64,000 nucleotides of DNA from CAWIOX01 sp963837775 (GCA_963837775.1 CAWIOX010000029.1:248001-312000), one strand, 5' to 3'. Positions 18,471 through 26,944 are shown, counted from the stretch's first letter. Made by a program: numbers and translations. The notes: generated by a model from the sequence alone, not told the origin.

Positions 18471-19042
18471 ATGGATCGAGCGAACTTACTTAGGCATTGG
18501 CGGTTTAGAGTGCATCGCGTTCAGACCGGCCATTACGAAGCCGGGAGAAGGTATGACAGGTTGCACCTTCTGCTTGGTGTTCCAGCAATCGCCGTAAGCG
18601 CGCTCGTTGGAACTGCCGTGTTCTCCTCTTTGGGAATAGAAAAGAACGGGGTTATGGTCAGCATCCTAGCTCGGCCTACTCAGTGTCACATCCGCAGTCC
18701 TGACCAGCCTTCAGACCTTCCTGAAGTACTCGGAAGTGGCGGAGCGCCACAAACTCGCTGGAGCTAGGTTTGCTGACCTAAAGCATAGGATAGAACTCAT
18801 CGCAGTCTTCCAACCAACGGATTCTGTAAAACTTGAAAACACAACTCGCGGAAGTGGAGCAGCGTTGGGAGACGGTGCGCGAAGAAAGTCCGAATATTCC
18901 TGCCAAAATCTGGAACAGAATCGAGACAACAATGACGCTGGAAAAAGACATTGCGAGTACCCAAGCTTTGGGTGCATCGCCCAACAATGCGCTGGAGCCG
19001 ACGGCAAAAACGCCGCGGCACAGCACTAACGTTAGGCATTAA
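18471..19042 (+). CDS. SLATT-like two-TM membrane protein, cassette gene (two frameshifts)
   Basis: Restored by shifts near 18672 and 18833 to about 190 residues. It has an N-terminal helix with RRYDRLHLLLGVPAIAVSAL, a second membrane helix (GLLSVTSAVLTSLQTFLKYS), then ERHKLAGARFADLKHRIE and a late ESPNIPAKIWNRIE. This order matches SLATT-domain proteins, proposed membrane effectors in nucleotide-signalling immune systems. The C-terminus (PNNALEPTAKTP) is encoded by the attC itself, typical of cassette genes. GGAG precedes the ATG and the gene begins 27 bp after the GTT junction. Assignment rests on pattern only. Confidence 0.6.
18979..19037 (+). other. attC recombination site (59 bp)
   Basis: Outer cores GCCCAAC (18979-18985) and GTTAGGC (19031-19037) enclose imperfectly paired inner arms TGCGCTGGAGCCG and CGGCACAGCACTAAC. 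Length and motif placement are those of a classic integron 59-base element. It separates the SLATT cassette from the cyclase-like cassette. Confidence 0.85.
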
Positions 19043-19056
19043 GATCGGAGGGCGCT

Positions 19057-19972
19057 ATGCCTCATGGCTATTTTGTGGCTTTGTTCGACATTCTCGGCTT
19101 CGAACGTAAGCTCGCGGAAATCGGTTTACCAGAAATGCTTGCAAGCTACGAGGCACTTATCGAGGTTGTTAACTATAGAAAAGAGCATATAAGGCGTGTA
19201 TTTGGCGACCTCGGTTTTGCAGAAGCTCCCCATTGGACTTCCGAGGGAAGCATATTTATCTTCAACGAAATACGAGGGGCTTACGCGAGTGACTCGATCT
19301 TGTTGTGGATGAATCGCACATGGCTTAAAGCACGCGGTATGACTCTTGAGGAATGCAATGCGCAAGCGGATGATCCAGCTATCGGATGGACATACCAACC
19401 AATTCCTTGTGATAATTTTTTTGACGTTTGCAACGACATAATGTGTCGAAGTCTTAGAGATTGGGTTACCTCTCAGAGGAGCCATTCCTCAGAGAGGCGA
19501 CGCAATACACGACGAAGAGAGACGGATATTTCTTGGGCAACCTATTGTCGAGGCAGCTCGGCTCGAAAAAGGGCAGAGATTTATTGGCGCAAGTCTATGC
19601 AAAAGCGCTATGGAACAGACGATTCCGAAACGATTTACTCTGCCATTTGATCAGCATATCAAGGATAGTTACCAAGGGGCGTGGGGTGGCGTCGCTCTAG
19701 ACTGGCCCCGCCATTGGCGTAAAACGAGACGAGAGAACTTGATCGACGTAATCACATCTTTAAATAGACATAATGATTATTAGAACTACTACAAGAACAC
19801 TCTCGATTTCATCGCACATTCAAAACAGTTTGAAAATCAATTTGAGAGCTATGAGGAAACTTCAATTCGCTCGGTGTACAAGCAATTCGCATGGTCAAAT
19901 TCGCAACTTTCTGTTCTTGCACGCCCTGTTCGTCGTGTTCTGATACAGCCAGGTTCCGATGTTGAGCTATGA
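19057..19972 (+). CDS. Nucleotidyl-cyclase-like protein, cassette gene (two frameshifts)
   Basis: Restored by shifts near 19456 and 19782 to about 305 residues. FVALFDILGFE (Asp11) and YASDSILLW (Asp79) resemble the two metal-binding strands of class III nucleotidyl cyclases. LRGAI and, about 20 residues later, LGQPIVEAARLEKGQ resemble the cyclase G-x-x-VN-x-AAR-L motif, with the Arg kept and the Asn replaced by Val. The rest is unrecognised. A GGAGGGCGCT site precedes the ATG and the stop lies 11 bp before a half attC. It follows a SLATT-like gene, so a signal-plus-effector pair is possible; each has its own attC. Confidence 0.45.
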
Positions 19973-19982
19973 CATGCACCAA

Positions 19983-20016
19983 GCCTAACAATCCATTCCA
20001 AGGGACAGTCAGGGCC
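19983..20016 (+). other. Left half of an attC site, interrupted
   Basis: GCCTAACAATCCATTCCAAG is a typical attC left end. No GTTRRRY core follows within 150 bp; instead the 226-bp inverted repeat begins at 20017. The site looks disabled. Confidence 0.65.
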
Positions 20017-20242
20017 GTAGGACGGAAAAGCGCAGCGCCTTCCGCCGCATGTGCAAGCCGGTTGCGGTATGCGATCCGAAACCCCTGCGTTACCCTTGCG
20101 CCGAATGATCACTCACTTCGATTGCCATTTTGCGCACAGGGAAAATGGCAATGCCGCCCGGGCGCCGGACGCACCTATCGTTGCGCACTGCCGGAATTTT
20201 GCATAGTCATGCGGCGGAAGGCGCTGCGCTTTTCCGCCCTAC
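20017..20242. repeat. 226-bp element with 35-bp terminal inverted repeats
   Basis: The left end, starting GTAGGACGGAAAAGCGC, and the right end, finishing GCGCTTTTCCGCCCTAC, are complementary over 35 bases with about one mismatch. The interior has no gene. It looks like a MITE or paired REP unit that landed in the attC. There is no obvious target duplication. Confidence 0.8.
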
Positions 20243-20267
20243 CGTGCCATGCTTTGCGCGTTCAGCC

Positions 20268-20362
20268 AAAAATATACTGCGCCATGTATTTATAAACGCC
20301 CAATGAATCCGTGCGGGAGAGCGGGTATTTTGATTGATACTCCCCTATAAATTGAATTATTT
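20268..20362 (+). repeat. 95-bp dispersed repeat, copy B
   Basis: Near-identical to copy A, and the similarity continues to 20703. A 4-bp difference (GCTC versus GATTCA region) and scattered substitutions separate the two. The stretch 19973-20727 has no gene. Confidence 0.88.
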
Positions 20363-20645
20363 AGCGTGCGAATGACAGGCGTGAGCAACCCAGGCCATGG
20401 CTTCCTGCTGAACGTATGGCAACCCAGATGCGATTCACCCTTGCACGTCCAATCCGGTCGAAACGCCTGAATCATTAAAGACCGGCAATCGGCCAAAACA
20501 AGCACGCCAAATATTTCCCGACAGACATTAACCATTGATAAAATGCAAAGCAATTGCCGCGACGCTTTTCACGAACCATTCAGTGCTGTTCAAATAGGCA
20601 GTACATCTCTTGAAAGCCAAGCTGCAAGCGGGTTTTACAGGATTG

Positions 20646-20709
20646 CCCGTAAAATATTATGCGACACAAGTCCGGATAGGCGTCAATTCTGTTCGGACAT
20701 ATCTAGTTA
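20646..20709 (+). other. attI-like recombination junction 2
   Basis: Same hairpin and CTAGTT end as at 18444, followed here by ATGCATTC and, 17 bp later, the LysE gene. The switch in sequence falls exactly after GTT. Confidence 0.5.
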
Positions 20710-20727
20710 TGCATTCAAGGAGACTTT

Positions 20728-21366
20728 ATGATCCCTCTTAATGAACTATTTTTGTTCGCAGGTGCTGCTTTACTGATGGTGTTGACGCCCGGACCGAACA
20801 TGATTTACTTGATTTCACGTTCCATCAGTCAGGGACGGAAAGCTGGTGTCATTTCGCTATTCGGTGTGATTGCTGGATTCCTCGTGCATATGTTTGCGGC
20901 TGCCGTTGGTTTGACAGCGCTGTTCCTCGCTGTTCCCCTCGCCTACGAGACTCTCAAATGGGCCGGCGCGCTGTACTTGCTCTGGTTGGCATGGCAAGCT
21001 GTTCGGCCCGGTGCCCGATCCCCTTTCGAAGCCAAAGACCTTCCGAATGATTCAACATCGAAGCTCTTCTCGATGGGTTTTCTCACGAATGTGTTCAACC
21101 CGAAAGTCGCAGTTTTTTATCTCGCCATCCTCCCGCAATTCATTTCCTCAGAGCATGGCTCAGTCTTTCTTCAGAGCATTGTGCTTGGCCTGACGCAAAT
21201 TGCCGTAAGTTTTTCAGTCAATCTTCTTATAGCGCTCTCAGCCGCTGGCATTGCGTCGTGGTTTTCCCGCAATCCAACATGGCTCGCGGTTCAACGCTAC
21301 TTCATGGGCTTCGTCTTGGCCGCATTGGCAGTTCGCCTCGCGCTTGAGCAACGACGAAATGTATAA
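20728..21366 (+). CDS. LysE/RhtB-family amino acid exporter, cassette gene
   Basis: A 212-residue membrane exporter with about six hydrophobic segments and the family signature LTPGPNMIYLISRSISQG at 21-38, followed by GVIAGFLVHMFAA. It probably exports amino acids or derivatives. The start has AAGGAG at 6 bp spacing and lies right after the GTT junction. Its stop codon falls within the following attC, so it is a complete cassette. It is unrelated in neighbourhood to the second LysE gene at 25696. Confidence 0.88.
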   Translation: MIPLNELFLFAGAALLMVLTPGPNMIYLISRSISQGRKAGVISLFGVIAGFLVHMFAAAVGLTALFLAVPLAYETLKWAGALYLLWLAWQAVRPGARSPFEAKDLPNDSTSKLFSMGFLTNVFNPKVAVFYLAILPQFISSEHGSVFLQSIVLGLTQIAVSFSVNLLIALSAAGIASWFSRNPTWLAVQRYFMGFVLAALAVRLALEQRRNV

Positions 21367-21450
21367 CCGTTAGTTCGAGTCGGACTGGCCGGATACGGCA
21401 CAGTTCATTGTTTAGTTCCGGGCGGCCAGCCGCTCACCATCACGTTGGGC
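21361..21450 (+). other. attC-like site after the LysE cassette (90 bp)
   Basis: Right core GTTGGGC (21444-21450), preceded by GGCCAGCCGCTCACCATCAC, pairs with the left arm TTCGAGTCGGACTGGCC; the left core is GTATAAC. The first four bases of the left core deviate from RYYYAAC at one position. The next cassette begins GGGCGTCAAAAT, as does the SLATT cassette. Confidence 0.6.
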
Positions 21451-21527
21451 GTCAAAATCGGCCAGCGCTCATTCAATGTTTGACAGGCCAGTCTTCCGCT
21501 GAGCCAACTGTGAAAGGAGAATCGTAA

Positions 21528-21977
21528 ATGACTACAGGCACTGTACGACTGCATCGTGTACTCCGCGCACCTCCGGAGCGCGTTTATCGGGCGTTCCTGG
21601 ACGCCGACGCAATGGCGAAGTGGATACCGCCATACGGGTTCACATGTAAGGTTCACCATATGGATGCACAGGTTGGTGGCACTTTCCGGATGTCGTTCAC
21701 GAATTTCACGACCGGGAACAGTCACTCATTTGGTGGCGAGTATCTCGAACTTGTTCCCCACGAGCGAATTCGCTACACCGACAAATTCGACGATCCGAAC
21801 TTGCCCGGAGAAATGCAGGTGACGGTGGTTTTAACGAAGGTGTCCTGTGGAACTGAGATCAGCATCGTGCAAGAAGGAATACCTGCGATTATTCCCGTCG
21901 AGATGTGCTACCTCGGGTGGCAGGAGTCCCTTGCGCAACTTGCAACACTTGTCGAACCCGAGATTCCAGGGCCGTAG
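21528..21977 (+). CDS. SRPBCC/AHSA1-like protein
   Basis: A 149-residue START-like fold protein: VRLHRVLRAPPERVYRAFLDADAMAKWIPP at the N-terminus, then GGTFRMSFTNF and GEYLELVPHERIRYTDKF. Proteins of this group bind hydrophobic ligands or assist Hsp90-like partners; the ligand here is unknown. AAAGGAGAATCGTAA precedes the ATG. It is the second gene of the LysE cassette group, but no attC follows. Confidence 0.85.
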   Translation: MTTGTVRLHRVLRAPPERVYRAFLDADAMAKWIPPYGFTCKVHHMDAQVGGTFRMSFTNFTTGNSHSFGGEYLELVPHERIRYTDKFDDPNLPGEMQVTVVLTKVSCGTEISIVQEGIPAIIPVEMCYLGWQESLAQLATLVEPEIPGP

Positions 21978-22290
21978 GTCCGAGAACGCGGCCTCGATTG
22001 AGAAAAATCAATTCTCCTTGCCTTGAAACTCATACATTCAGATTGAGCGGTGGATTTTCGGTGGATGTTTTTTGGACCCGATGTGTTGAATCCACAATGG
22101 TTCAGCCTAAAAAAGCCGGAAGGCAGATGATGAGGTGTTCATGTATGGCGAATGTGTCGGCATCAGTGGCGGCTCTAACGCTGTTCAACGCGTTGGCATG
22201 CGCCATGAATGGTGATTTGTTACCAATTTGGAGGCCACTGCGATGAATAGGATAGTCCCTTATTCATTTACCTCCCCCGAAAGGAAACAC
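21978..22290. other. Intergenic stretch without recognisable feature
   Basis: About 310 bp between the SRPBCC gene and the binding-protein gene. I see no attC core pair, gene or repeat. Either a promoter for the binding protein or cassette debris would fit. Confidence 0.4.
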
Positions 22291-23184
22291 ATGAAAACCT
22301 CAAACCTCTTGACTGCCGCACTGCTCGCCGCAGGCCTGGCTGCCATCACATCGGCTGTCGGCGCGCAGACACTGAAAAAGGTTGCCGACAGCAACAAGAT
22401 CACCGTGTCTTACCGCGAAGCAGCAGTACCTTTCAGTTATTTGCTAGGCTCCACCAAAGCCGTGGGCTTTTCGGTGGAGCTGACTGAAGCCATCATTGAT
22501 GATGTGCGCAAGAAGCTCAAAAGACCAAACCTTGAAGTAGCTTACATGCCTGTGACCTCACAAAACCGCATTCCATTGCTGGTCAATGGCGCTTACGACC
22601 TGGAGTGCGGATCCACCACCAACAACGCCGCGCGCGGCAAGGATGTATCTTTTGCCATCAATCATTTCTACACCGGCACGCGTTTGTTGACCAAGAAAGC
22701 CGCCGGCATCAAAAACTACGCCGACCTGGCTAAAAAAACGGTCGCCAGCACCGCCGGCAGCACTAACGAGAAGGTCATCCGCAAGTACAGTGCTGATAAC
22801 AACCTCGACATGCAGTTCATCCTGGGCAAAGACTATGCCGATGCCTTGCTGCTGGTTGAAAACGACAGCGCCGTGGCGCTTGCTCTGGACGATATCTTGC
22901 TGTTTGGCCTGATGGCCAACTCTAACAATCCGGCCTCGCTCGAAGTCGTGGGGGATGCGCTGCAAGTCGAGCCCTACGGCTGCATGCTGCGCAAAGATGA
23001 TCCTGAGTTCAAGAAGCTGGTCGACGGCACCATCGCCCGCCTGATGAAGTCGGGCGAATTCACCAGGCTGTACACCAAGTGGTTTGAGTCGCCGATTCCT
23101 CCTAAAGGCATGATTCTGAACCTGCCCATGAGCGAGCAACTCAAGACCAACCTCAAAGCGCTCAGCGACAAGCCTGCGCTGTAA
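22291..23184 (+). CDS. Amino-acid ABC transporter periplasmic binding protein
   Basis: A 297-residue family 3 solute-binding protein like GltI: signal peptide MKTSNLLTAALLAAGLAAITSAVGAQ, then ITVSYREAAVPFSYL, MPVTSQNRIPLLVNGAYDLECGSTTNN (GltI-like substrate loop) and EPYGCMLRKDDPEFKKLVD. Probable substrate is glutamate or aspartate. Start at 22291 is set by AAAGGAAACAC. No permease or ATPase gene is adjacent, so it is an orphan binding protein. A Rieske 3' fragment begins only about 20 bp after its stop. Confidence 0.88.
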   Translation: MKTSNLLTAALLAAGLAAITSAVGAQTLKKVADSNKITVSYREAAVPFSYLLGSTKAVGFSVELTEAIIDDVRKKLKRPNLEVAYMPVTSQNRIPLLVNGAYDLECGSTTNNAARGKDVSFAINHFYTGTRLLTKKAAGIKNYADLAKKTVASTAGSTNEKVIRKYSADNNLDMQFILGKDYADALLLVENDSAVALALDDILLFGLMANSNNPASLEVVGDALQVEPYGCMLRKDDPEFKKLVDGTIARLMKSGEFTRLYTKWFESPIPPKGMILNLPMSEQLKTNLKALSDKPAL

Positions 23185-23206
23185 GACCTGACAATCAGGG
23201 CCGCAG

Positions 23207-23289
23207 CATCCGAGTTCGATGACGTCGCCACCTTCCCGGTGCGGATCGAATCCGGCATGGTTCAGGTGCGCGATGCGCGCTGGGATTGA
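23207..23289 (+). pseudogene. Rieske gene 3' fragment
   Basis: Encodes DDVATFPVRIESGMVQVRD followed by ARWD and stop, almost identical to the last 25 residues of the Rieske gene at 17669. No cluster ligands remain. The dispersed repeat copy C follows at the same spacing as in the intact locus. Confidence 0.88.
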
Positions 23290-23310
23290 CGCCAAGGCTC
23301 ATTTTTGGCT

Positions 23311-23403
23311 AAAAACATACTGCTGCGTGTATTTATAAACAGCCAATGAAACCCTGCGGCAGGATGGGTGTTTTGATTGATACTCCCCTATAAATTGAAT
23401 TAT
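23311..23403 (+). repeat. 95-bp dispersed repeat, copy C
   Basis: Starts AAAAACATACTGCTGCG, ends CTATAAATTGAATT. Weak similarity with copies A and B continues to about 23600 (shared GGTCGAAAC.CCTGAATC and CGGCAATCGGCCA). No gene between 23290 and 23771. Confidence 0.85.
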
Positions 23404-23771
23404 TTGGTGTGCAGATGGCCGGCGTGACTGGCCAAGACTGCGATCGGATTTCTGCGCTACCAGTACCGCGATGGGAATTGCTCCGAGAGCACTTCAAGTG
23501 TAGGCAACCCAAATTTAGTTGCGTGTCCGGTCAGGTCGAAACTCCTGAATCGGTGACAATCGGCAATCGGCCACAAGCTGCCGGTGGCCGTTACATTTCA
23601 CTTGAATGCTGTCGGCGACCAGCTATGTTGAATAAATGCGCTGGCAAGAGCCTCGTCCCACGTCCAACGGGGCAACCTGCACGGAAAGCGGCGCAAGTTC
23701 GGTGATTTCGAAGTTAGCCCGTTTAAACGACTACCGTTCCGATGACATCAACTCAATAAAGGAGGATGCCG

Positions 23772-24086
23772 ATGAAGTACATGATCAGCTGGTTCGAACG
23801 TCCGCAAGGCTCGCCTGCGGAGTACGAGAATGCCCAGAAGCGGATACTGGAGGTTTTCACTCAATGGAAGGCGCCCGCCAATTTCAAGATCGAGTTGTTC
23901 GTAGTGCGAGTGGGCGAGTGGGGTGGGCATATGTTGGTGGACTGCGACGATCCGTTGGCCGTTCACAAGGTATGCTCGACCTTCCCTGCTTTTGAATTCC
24001 AGGCGCGACCCGTGATTGCCGTCGAGGACGCTGTCCGCGTCGAACTCGAAGCGATTGCCTGGCGCGATGGACTGAAACGCAAGTGA
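23772..24086 (+). CDS. DUF3303-like small protein
   Basis: A 104-residue protein beginning MKYMISWFERPQGSPAEYENAQ, typical of DUF3303, with VRVGEWGGHMLVDCDDP. The ATG at 23772 is preferred over 23766 because AAAGGAGG ends at 23765. Function unknown; probably an alpha-beta dimer. The next gene, also a small ferredoxin-like-fold candidate, follows after 59 bp. Confidence 0.72.
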   Translation: MKYMISWFERPQGSPAEYENAQKRILEVFTQWKAPANFKIELFVVRVGEWGGHMLVDCDDPLAVHKVCSTFPAFEFQARPVIAVEDAVRVELEAIAWRDGLKRK

Positions 24087-24145
24087 TAGCGGCCATCAGC
24101 GGATCTGGATTGGCATTAGGACGGTAACTCACAAAGGAGATTAAT

Positions 24146-24436
24146 ATGTATGCGGTTGTAAGAACCTACTCGGGTGCTGGCGCAAAGCAGCTTTTCGATG
24201 TTTTAGAAGAGCGCAAGGCCGACGTCGAAGCCACCCTCCGGAAAGTGTCTGGCCTCGTAAGCTACACACTGCTACGTAATGGTGATGGCGGCATGTCGGT
24301 GACTGTTTGCACGGATAAGGCAGGCACCGACGAGAGCTTGAAAGTCGCGCGCGACTGGATCCAGAAAAATGCCTCGAATACCAACGCGAACCCGCCGGTC
24401 GTCACGGAAGGTGAGGTCATGGTTCAGATCAAATAG
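24146..24436 (+). CDS. Small protein, possible dimeric alpha-beta barrel
   Basis: A 96-residue protein (MYAVVRTYSGAGAKQLFDVL, then SGLVSYTLLRNGDGGMSVTV) with the strand-helix pattern of ABM-type monooxygenase-like proteins. AAAGGAGATTAAT precedes the start. No active-site residues can be assigned. Confidence 0.6.
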   Translation: MYAVVRTYSGAGAKQLFDVLEERKADVEATLRKVSGLVSYTLLRNGDGGMSVTVCTDKAGTDESLKVARDWIQKNASNTNANPPVVTEGEVMVQIK

Positions 24437-24900
24437 CGCGCGCCCGTCCGATCGATCTCACGACAATATCGCTGTCGCAGTCCATGCTTTTGCCGGTCCC
24501 AGGCACCCTGCGGCTAGGCTGCCACCGATCTGAAGTTTTGTACGTTTGCTTCAGAGAGATTTGTTCGTCCGCAAAACGTCAGATTGGGTTTATCGGGTCA
24601 CACTCGGAGTGTGGCCTGTACGATCTTGCCTGCCTTTGAGCGATTCCTCCAAGTCGTGTTATCGGCCATCATAACGAGCCGCACAGCGTCTTTTTTGGGG
24701 TACGGTTGGATCGGGTTGTGCATGGCCGCAAGCACAGCTACTGATCTCGAGGCCGGTTGCGGCTGGCTCGGATCAGTCTCCGCCAGATTACGGATGAAGG
24801 AGGAGAAGCGAGCGACGGCTCAGGGTCGATATCAGTCATTCCAAACCTCCACGAACCGCCAGCTTCATTCCACGCCAATTCACGTCAGGTACGCCAGTTG
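24437..24900. other. Gene-poor stretch
   Basis: No convincing gene. It ends with a 60-bp motif (24836-24895) that recurs at 26378-26437. Confidence 0.5.
24836..24895 (+). repeat. Second dispersed motif, copy 1
   Basis: CATTCCAAACCTCCACGAAC, GCCAGCTTCATTCCA and CCAATTCACGTCAGG match, in order, the stretch at 26378-26437 with about 80 percent identity by eye. Confidence 0.55.
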
Positions 24901-24916
24901 CGGGCCGTTTTTGGCC

Positions 24917-25009
24917 AAAAATATACTGCACCGTGTATTTTTATACACCCAATGAAACCGTGCGGCAGAACGGGTATTTTGATTGATACTCCCCCATAAA
25001 TTGAATTAA
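24917..25009 (+). repeat. 95-bp dispersed repeat, copy D
   Basis: From AAAAATATACTGCACCG to CCATAAATTGAATTAA. Preceded by GGGCCGTTTTTGGCC, as downstream of the intact Rieske gene, but no Rieske coding remnant is recognisable. Confidence 0.85.
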
Positions 25010-25075
25010 TCGGGGTGTACAGGTGGCTGGCGTGGCTTGTCGAATTAGCCGATGCCCCGCGTTAATCCGGATGGG

Positions 25076-25525
25076 TCACTCCATTGGCAGTAGCGAAATG
25101 GGGCGCAATGGAATCGGTGCAGACATCACGATTGAGGTGCGCGTTTCACCGTAATGGTTGATGCTGCCGACAAAGCGTTCGAGGTGGCTGATGTCCTTCG
25201 TTAGTACGCGCAACAGAAAGGAATCTTGCCCGGTGACGTGCAGGCATTCGAGCACTTCCGGCATTGATTGCAGCATCGTGATGAGTTTCGCCTTGTAGGT
25301 TTGGGGCGTGGTCATGCCGACGATAGCCATCACGCCGTAGCCTACCGCGCTGGCATTGACTTCGGCCCGGTAGCCAGTGACGACACCCGATTCTTCGAGC
25401 CGCTTCAGGCGTTCCGATGTGGCCGGCAGCGAAAGGCCGCACTCGTCGGCCAAGGCTTTCAAGGAGATACGGCCGTCACGCTGGATAGCGGCAAGGATTT
25501 TGCCTGCTTTGGAATCGATATTCAT
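25076..25525 (-). CDS. Lrp/AsnC-family transcriptional regulator
   Basis: A 149-residue protein with an N-terminal HTH (AGKILAAIQRDGRISLKALADECGLSLPATSERLKRLEESGVV) and a RAM ligand domain (CLHVTGQDSFLLRV). Start at 25525 (MNIDSKAG) matches the family; the frame is open to 25546. It is divergent from a LysE-type exporter 170 bp away, a standard arrangement in which Lrp senses the exported amino acid. Confidence 0.88.
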   Translation of the reverse strand: MNIDSKAGKILAAIQRDGRISLKALADECGLSLPATSERLKRLEESGVVTGYRAEVNASAVGYGVMAIVGMTTPQTYKAKLITMLQSMPEVLECLHVTGQDSFLLRVLTKDISHLERFVGSINHYGETRTSIVMSAPIPLRPISLLPME

Positions 25526-25695
25526 AAAATAAGGTGAAATTGACATTGACGAAAATAGTTAATGAAATTTACCAGTTTCACCTGATTTTTGCCATTCAAG
25601 CGTTTGACGCCGCTAGGCATAATGTTTCCCAGGGTGAACCAGCGCGTGCTGACATGTGACTTGGGCGATGCGTCCAAGCATTCAAAGGGGTCGAA

Positions 25696-26313
25696 GTGGA
25701 TAAAGTGTTATTTTTAAAGGCGGTTCTGATCGGCCTGTCGATCGCCGCGCCTGTCGGGCCGATCGGCTTGCTATGCATTCAGCGCACGCTGGCGCACGGC
25801 GCGCGTATCGGCTTTGTGAGCGGTCTCGGGGCGGCCGCGGCTGACGGCGTGTATGGCGCTATCGGCGCTTTCGGGCTGATCGCGATTACGCAGTTTTTCG
25901 TCAGGCTTGCCACGCCGCTGGCCATTTGCGGGGCCTTGTTCCTGAGCTGGATGGGCGTTCAGATGTTACGCAGCAGCCCTGCAGACAAGGCGCCGGCGGC
26001 GCCCGACGCATTACAGACTGGCCGAGCCTTCGCAACGGTGTTCGCATTGACGCTGACCAATCCTATGACCATCCTGTCGTTTGTCGCAGTATTTGCCTCC
26101 ATAGGCGGCACCGTGGCTGCTGCCCCCGGCACCGCCGGCATCATGCTGTTAGGCATATTGTCCGGCTCGGCACTTTGGTGGCTGATACTGACACTGGGTG
26201 TTTCGGTGGTGCGTCGCAAGATCGATCAACGCGTCATGCGAACAATCAATCGGGTTGCCGGCCTGTTTCTTCTCGGATTTGCGGTGTGGCAGGTAGTTGG
26301 CATTGTTCGCTGA
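25696..26313 (+). CDS. LysE-family amino acid exporter
   Basis: A 205-residue membrane protein with six hydrophobic segments and the signature GLSIAAPVGPIGLLCIQRTL (13-32). Probably exports an amino acid sensed by the divergent Lrp regulator. The GGGGTCGAAGTGGATAAAG context places GTG at 25696 as start. Frame intact. Confidence 0.88.
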   Translation: MDKVLFLKAVLIGLSIAAPVGPIGLLCIQRTLAHGARIGFVSGLGAAAADGVYGAIGAFGLIAITQFFVRLATPLAICGALFLSWMGVQMLRSSPADKAPAAPDALQTGRAFATVFALTLTNPMTILSFVAVFASIGGTVAAAPGTAGIMLLGILSGSALWWLILTLGVSVVRRKIDQRVMRTINRVAGLFLLGFAVWQVVGIVR

Positions 26314-26377
26314 ACCGATCAAAAACAACATTTGCAAGATGGCTGTCATTTACCGGGCCCGTTTGATGGCCGATGCC

Positions 26378-26437
26378 GGCCATTCCGAACCACCGCGAAT
26401 CGCCAGCCTGATTCCAATCCAATTCACTTCAGGCATT
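26378..26437 (+). repeat. Second dispersed motif, copy 2
   Basis: CATTCCGAACCACCGCGAAT, GCCAGCCTGATTCCA and CCAATTCACTTCAGG; partner of 24836-24895. Confidence 0.55.
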
Positions 26438-26524
26438 TGATTCGGCGTGTCCGATCAGGCCGGCAATCGACCGGCCCTGCCATCCCGATCTGCCGCAGGC
26501 ATTTCGCCCGTTCAAGACGCCACT

Positions 26525-26944
26525 CTAAAGAGACAGCAGGCGCTCAAAAAACGAGCGATAACGGCGCAGCGCAACGCGTAAATTTTCTGTGGACGCCTTG
26601 TCTGTTTGGTCCAACTGCGCCTCAAGCTTGACGCGCTCATTGGAAATGTTTCCGCCAAGCTCTTCATGACCTGGGCCACAAGCTCATCCCCTCGCCGGAC
26701 AGCCTGCCTCGGGTCATCGACAAAACTTCTTTGAACGGCATCCCAGCGCGAACGAAACTCTTTGTCCACATCCGGTAAAAAGAGTGTAGCGAGGTGCGAA
26801 TCTCCACCCATGACAGCGGGGTTTTTGATTTTCGATCACTGGTTCCTGGATAGCTTGATTAAACTCTCGTTGTACAGTCGGCATCTCCGCTGCGGCTGCA
26901 AAATCTGCCGTAGTCAGGCTTCTTTCCTCTGGTTCTCCGTTCAT
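26525..26944 (-). CDS. FVDDP-domain protein 1 (two frameshifts)
   Basis: Joining three frames gives about 139 residues: MNGEPEERSLTTADFAAAAE, then FRSRWDAVQRSFVDDPRQAV with RRGDELVAQVMKSLAETF, and finally NERVKLEAQLDQTDKASTEN with LRVALRRYRSFFERLLSL. The central and last parts are homologous to the C-terminal half of the next gene upstream, so the two are tandem paralogues. It overlaps that gene's stop by 4 bp. I recall this W..VQ..FVDDP..AV..ADELV pattern in proteins of unknown function only. Confidence 0.65.

Noticed and set aside
23690..23730. attC core GTTAGCC upstream of the DUF3303 gene
   Set aside because: It does not fit GTTRRRY and no paired left core is within range.
24584..24955. 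A 123-residue open frame
   Set aside because: It ends inside repeat copy D, has no ribosome site or recognisable composition, and the second motif overlaps it.
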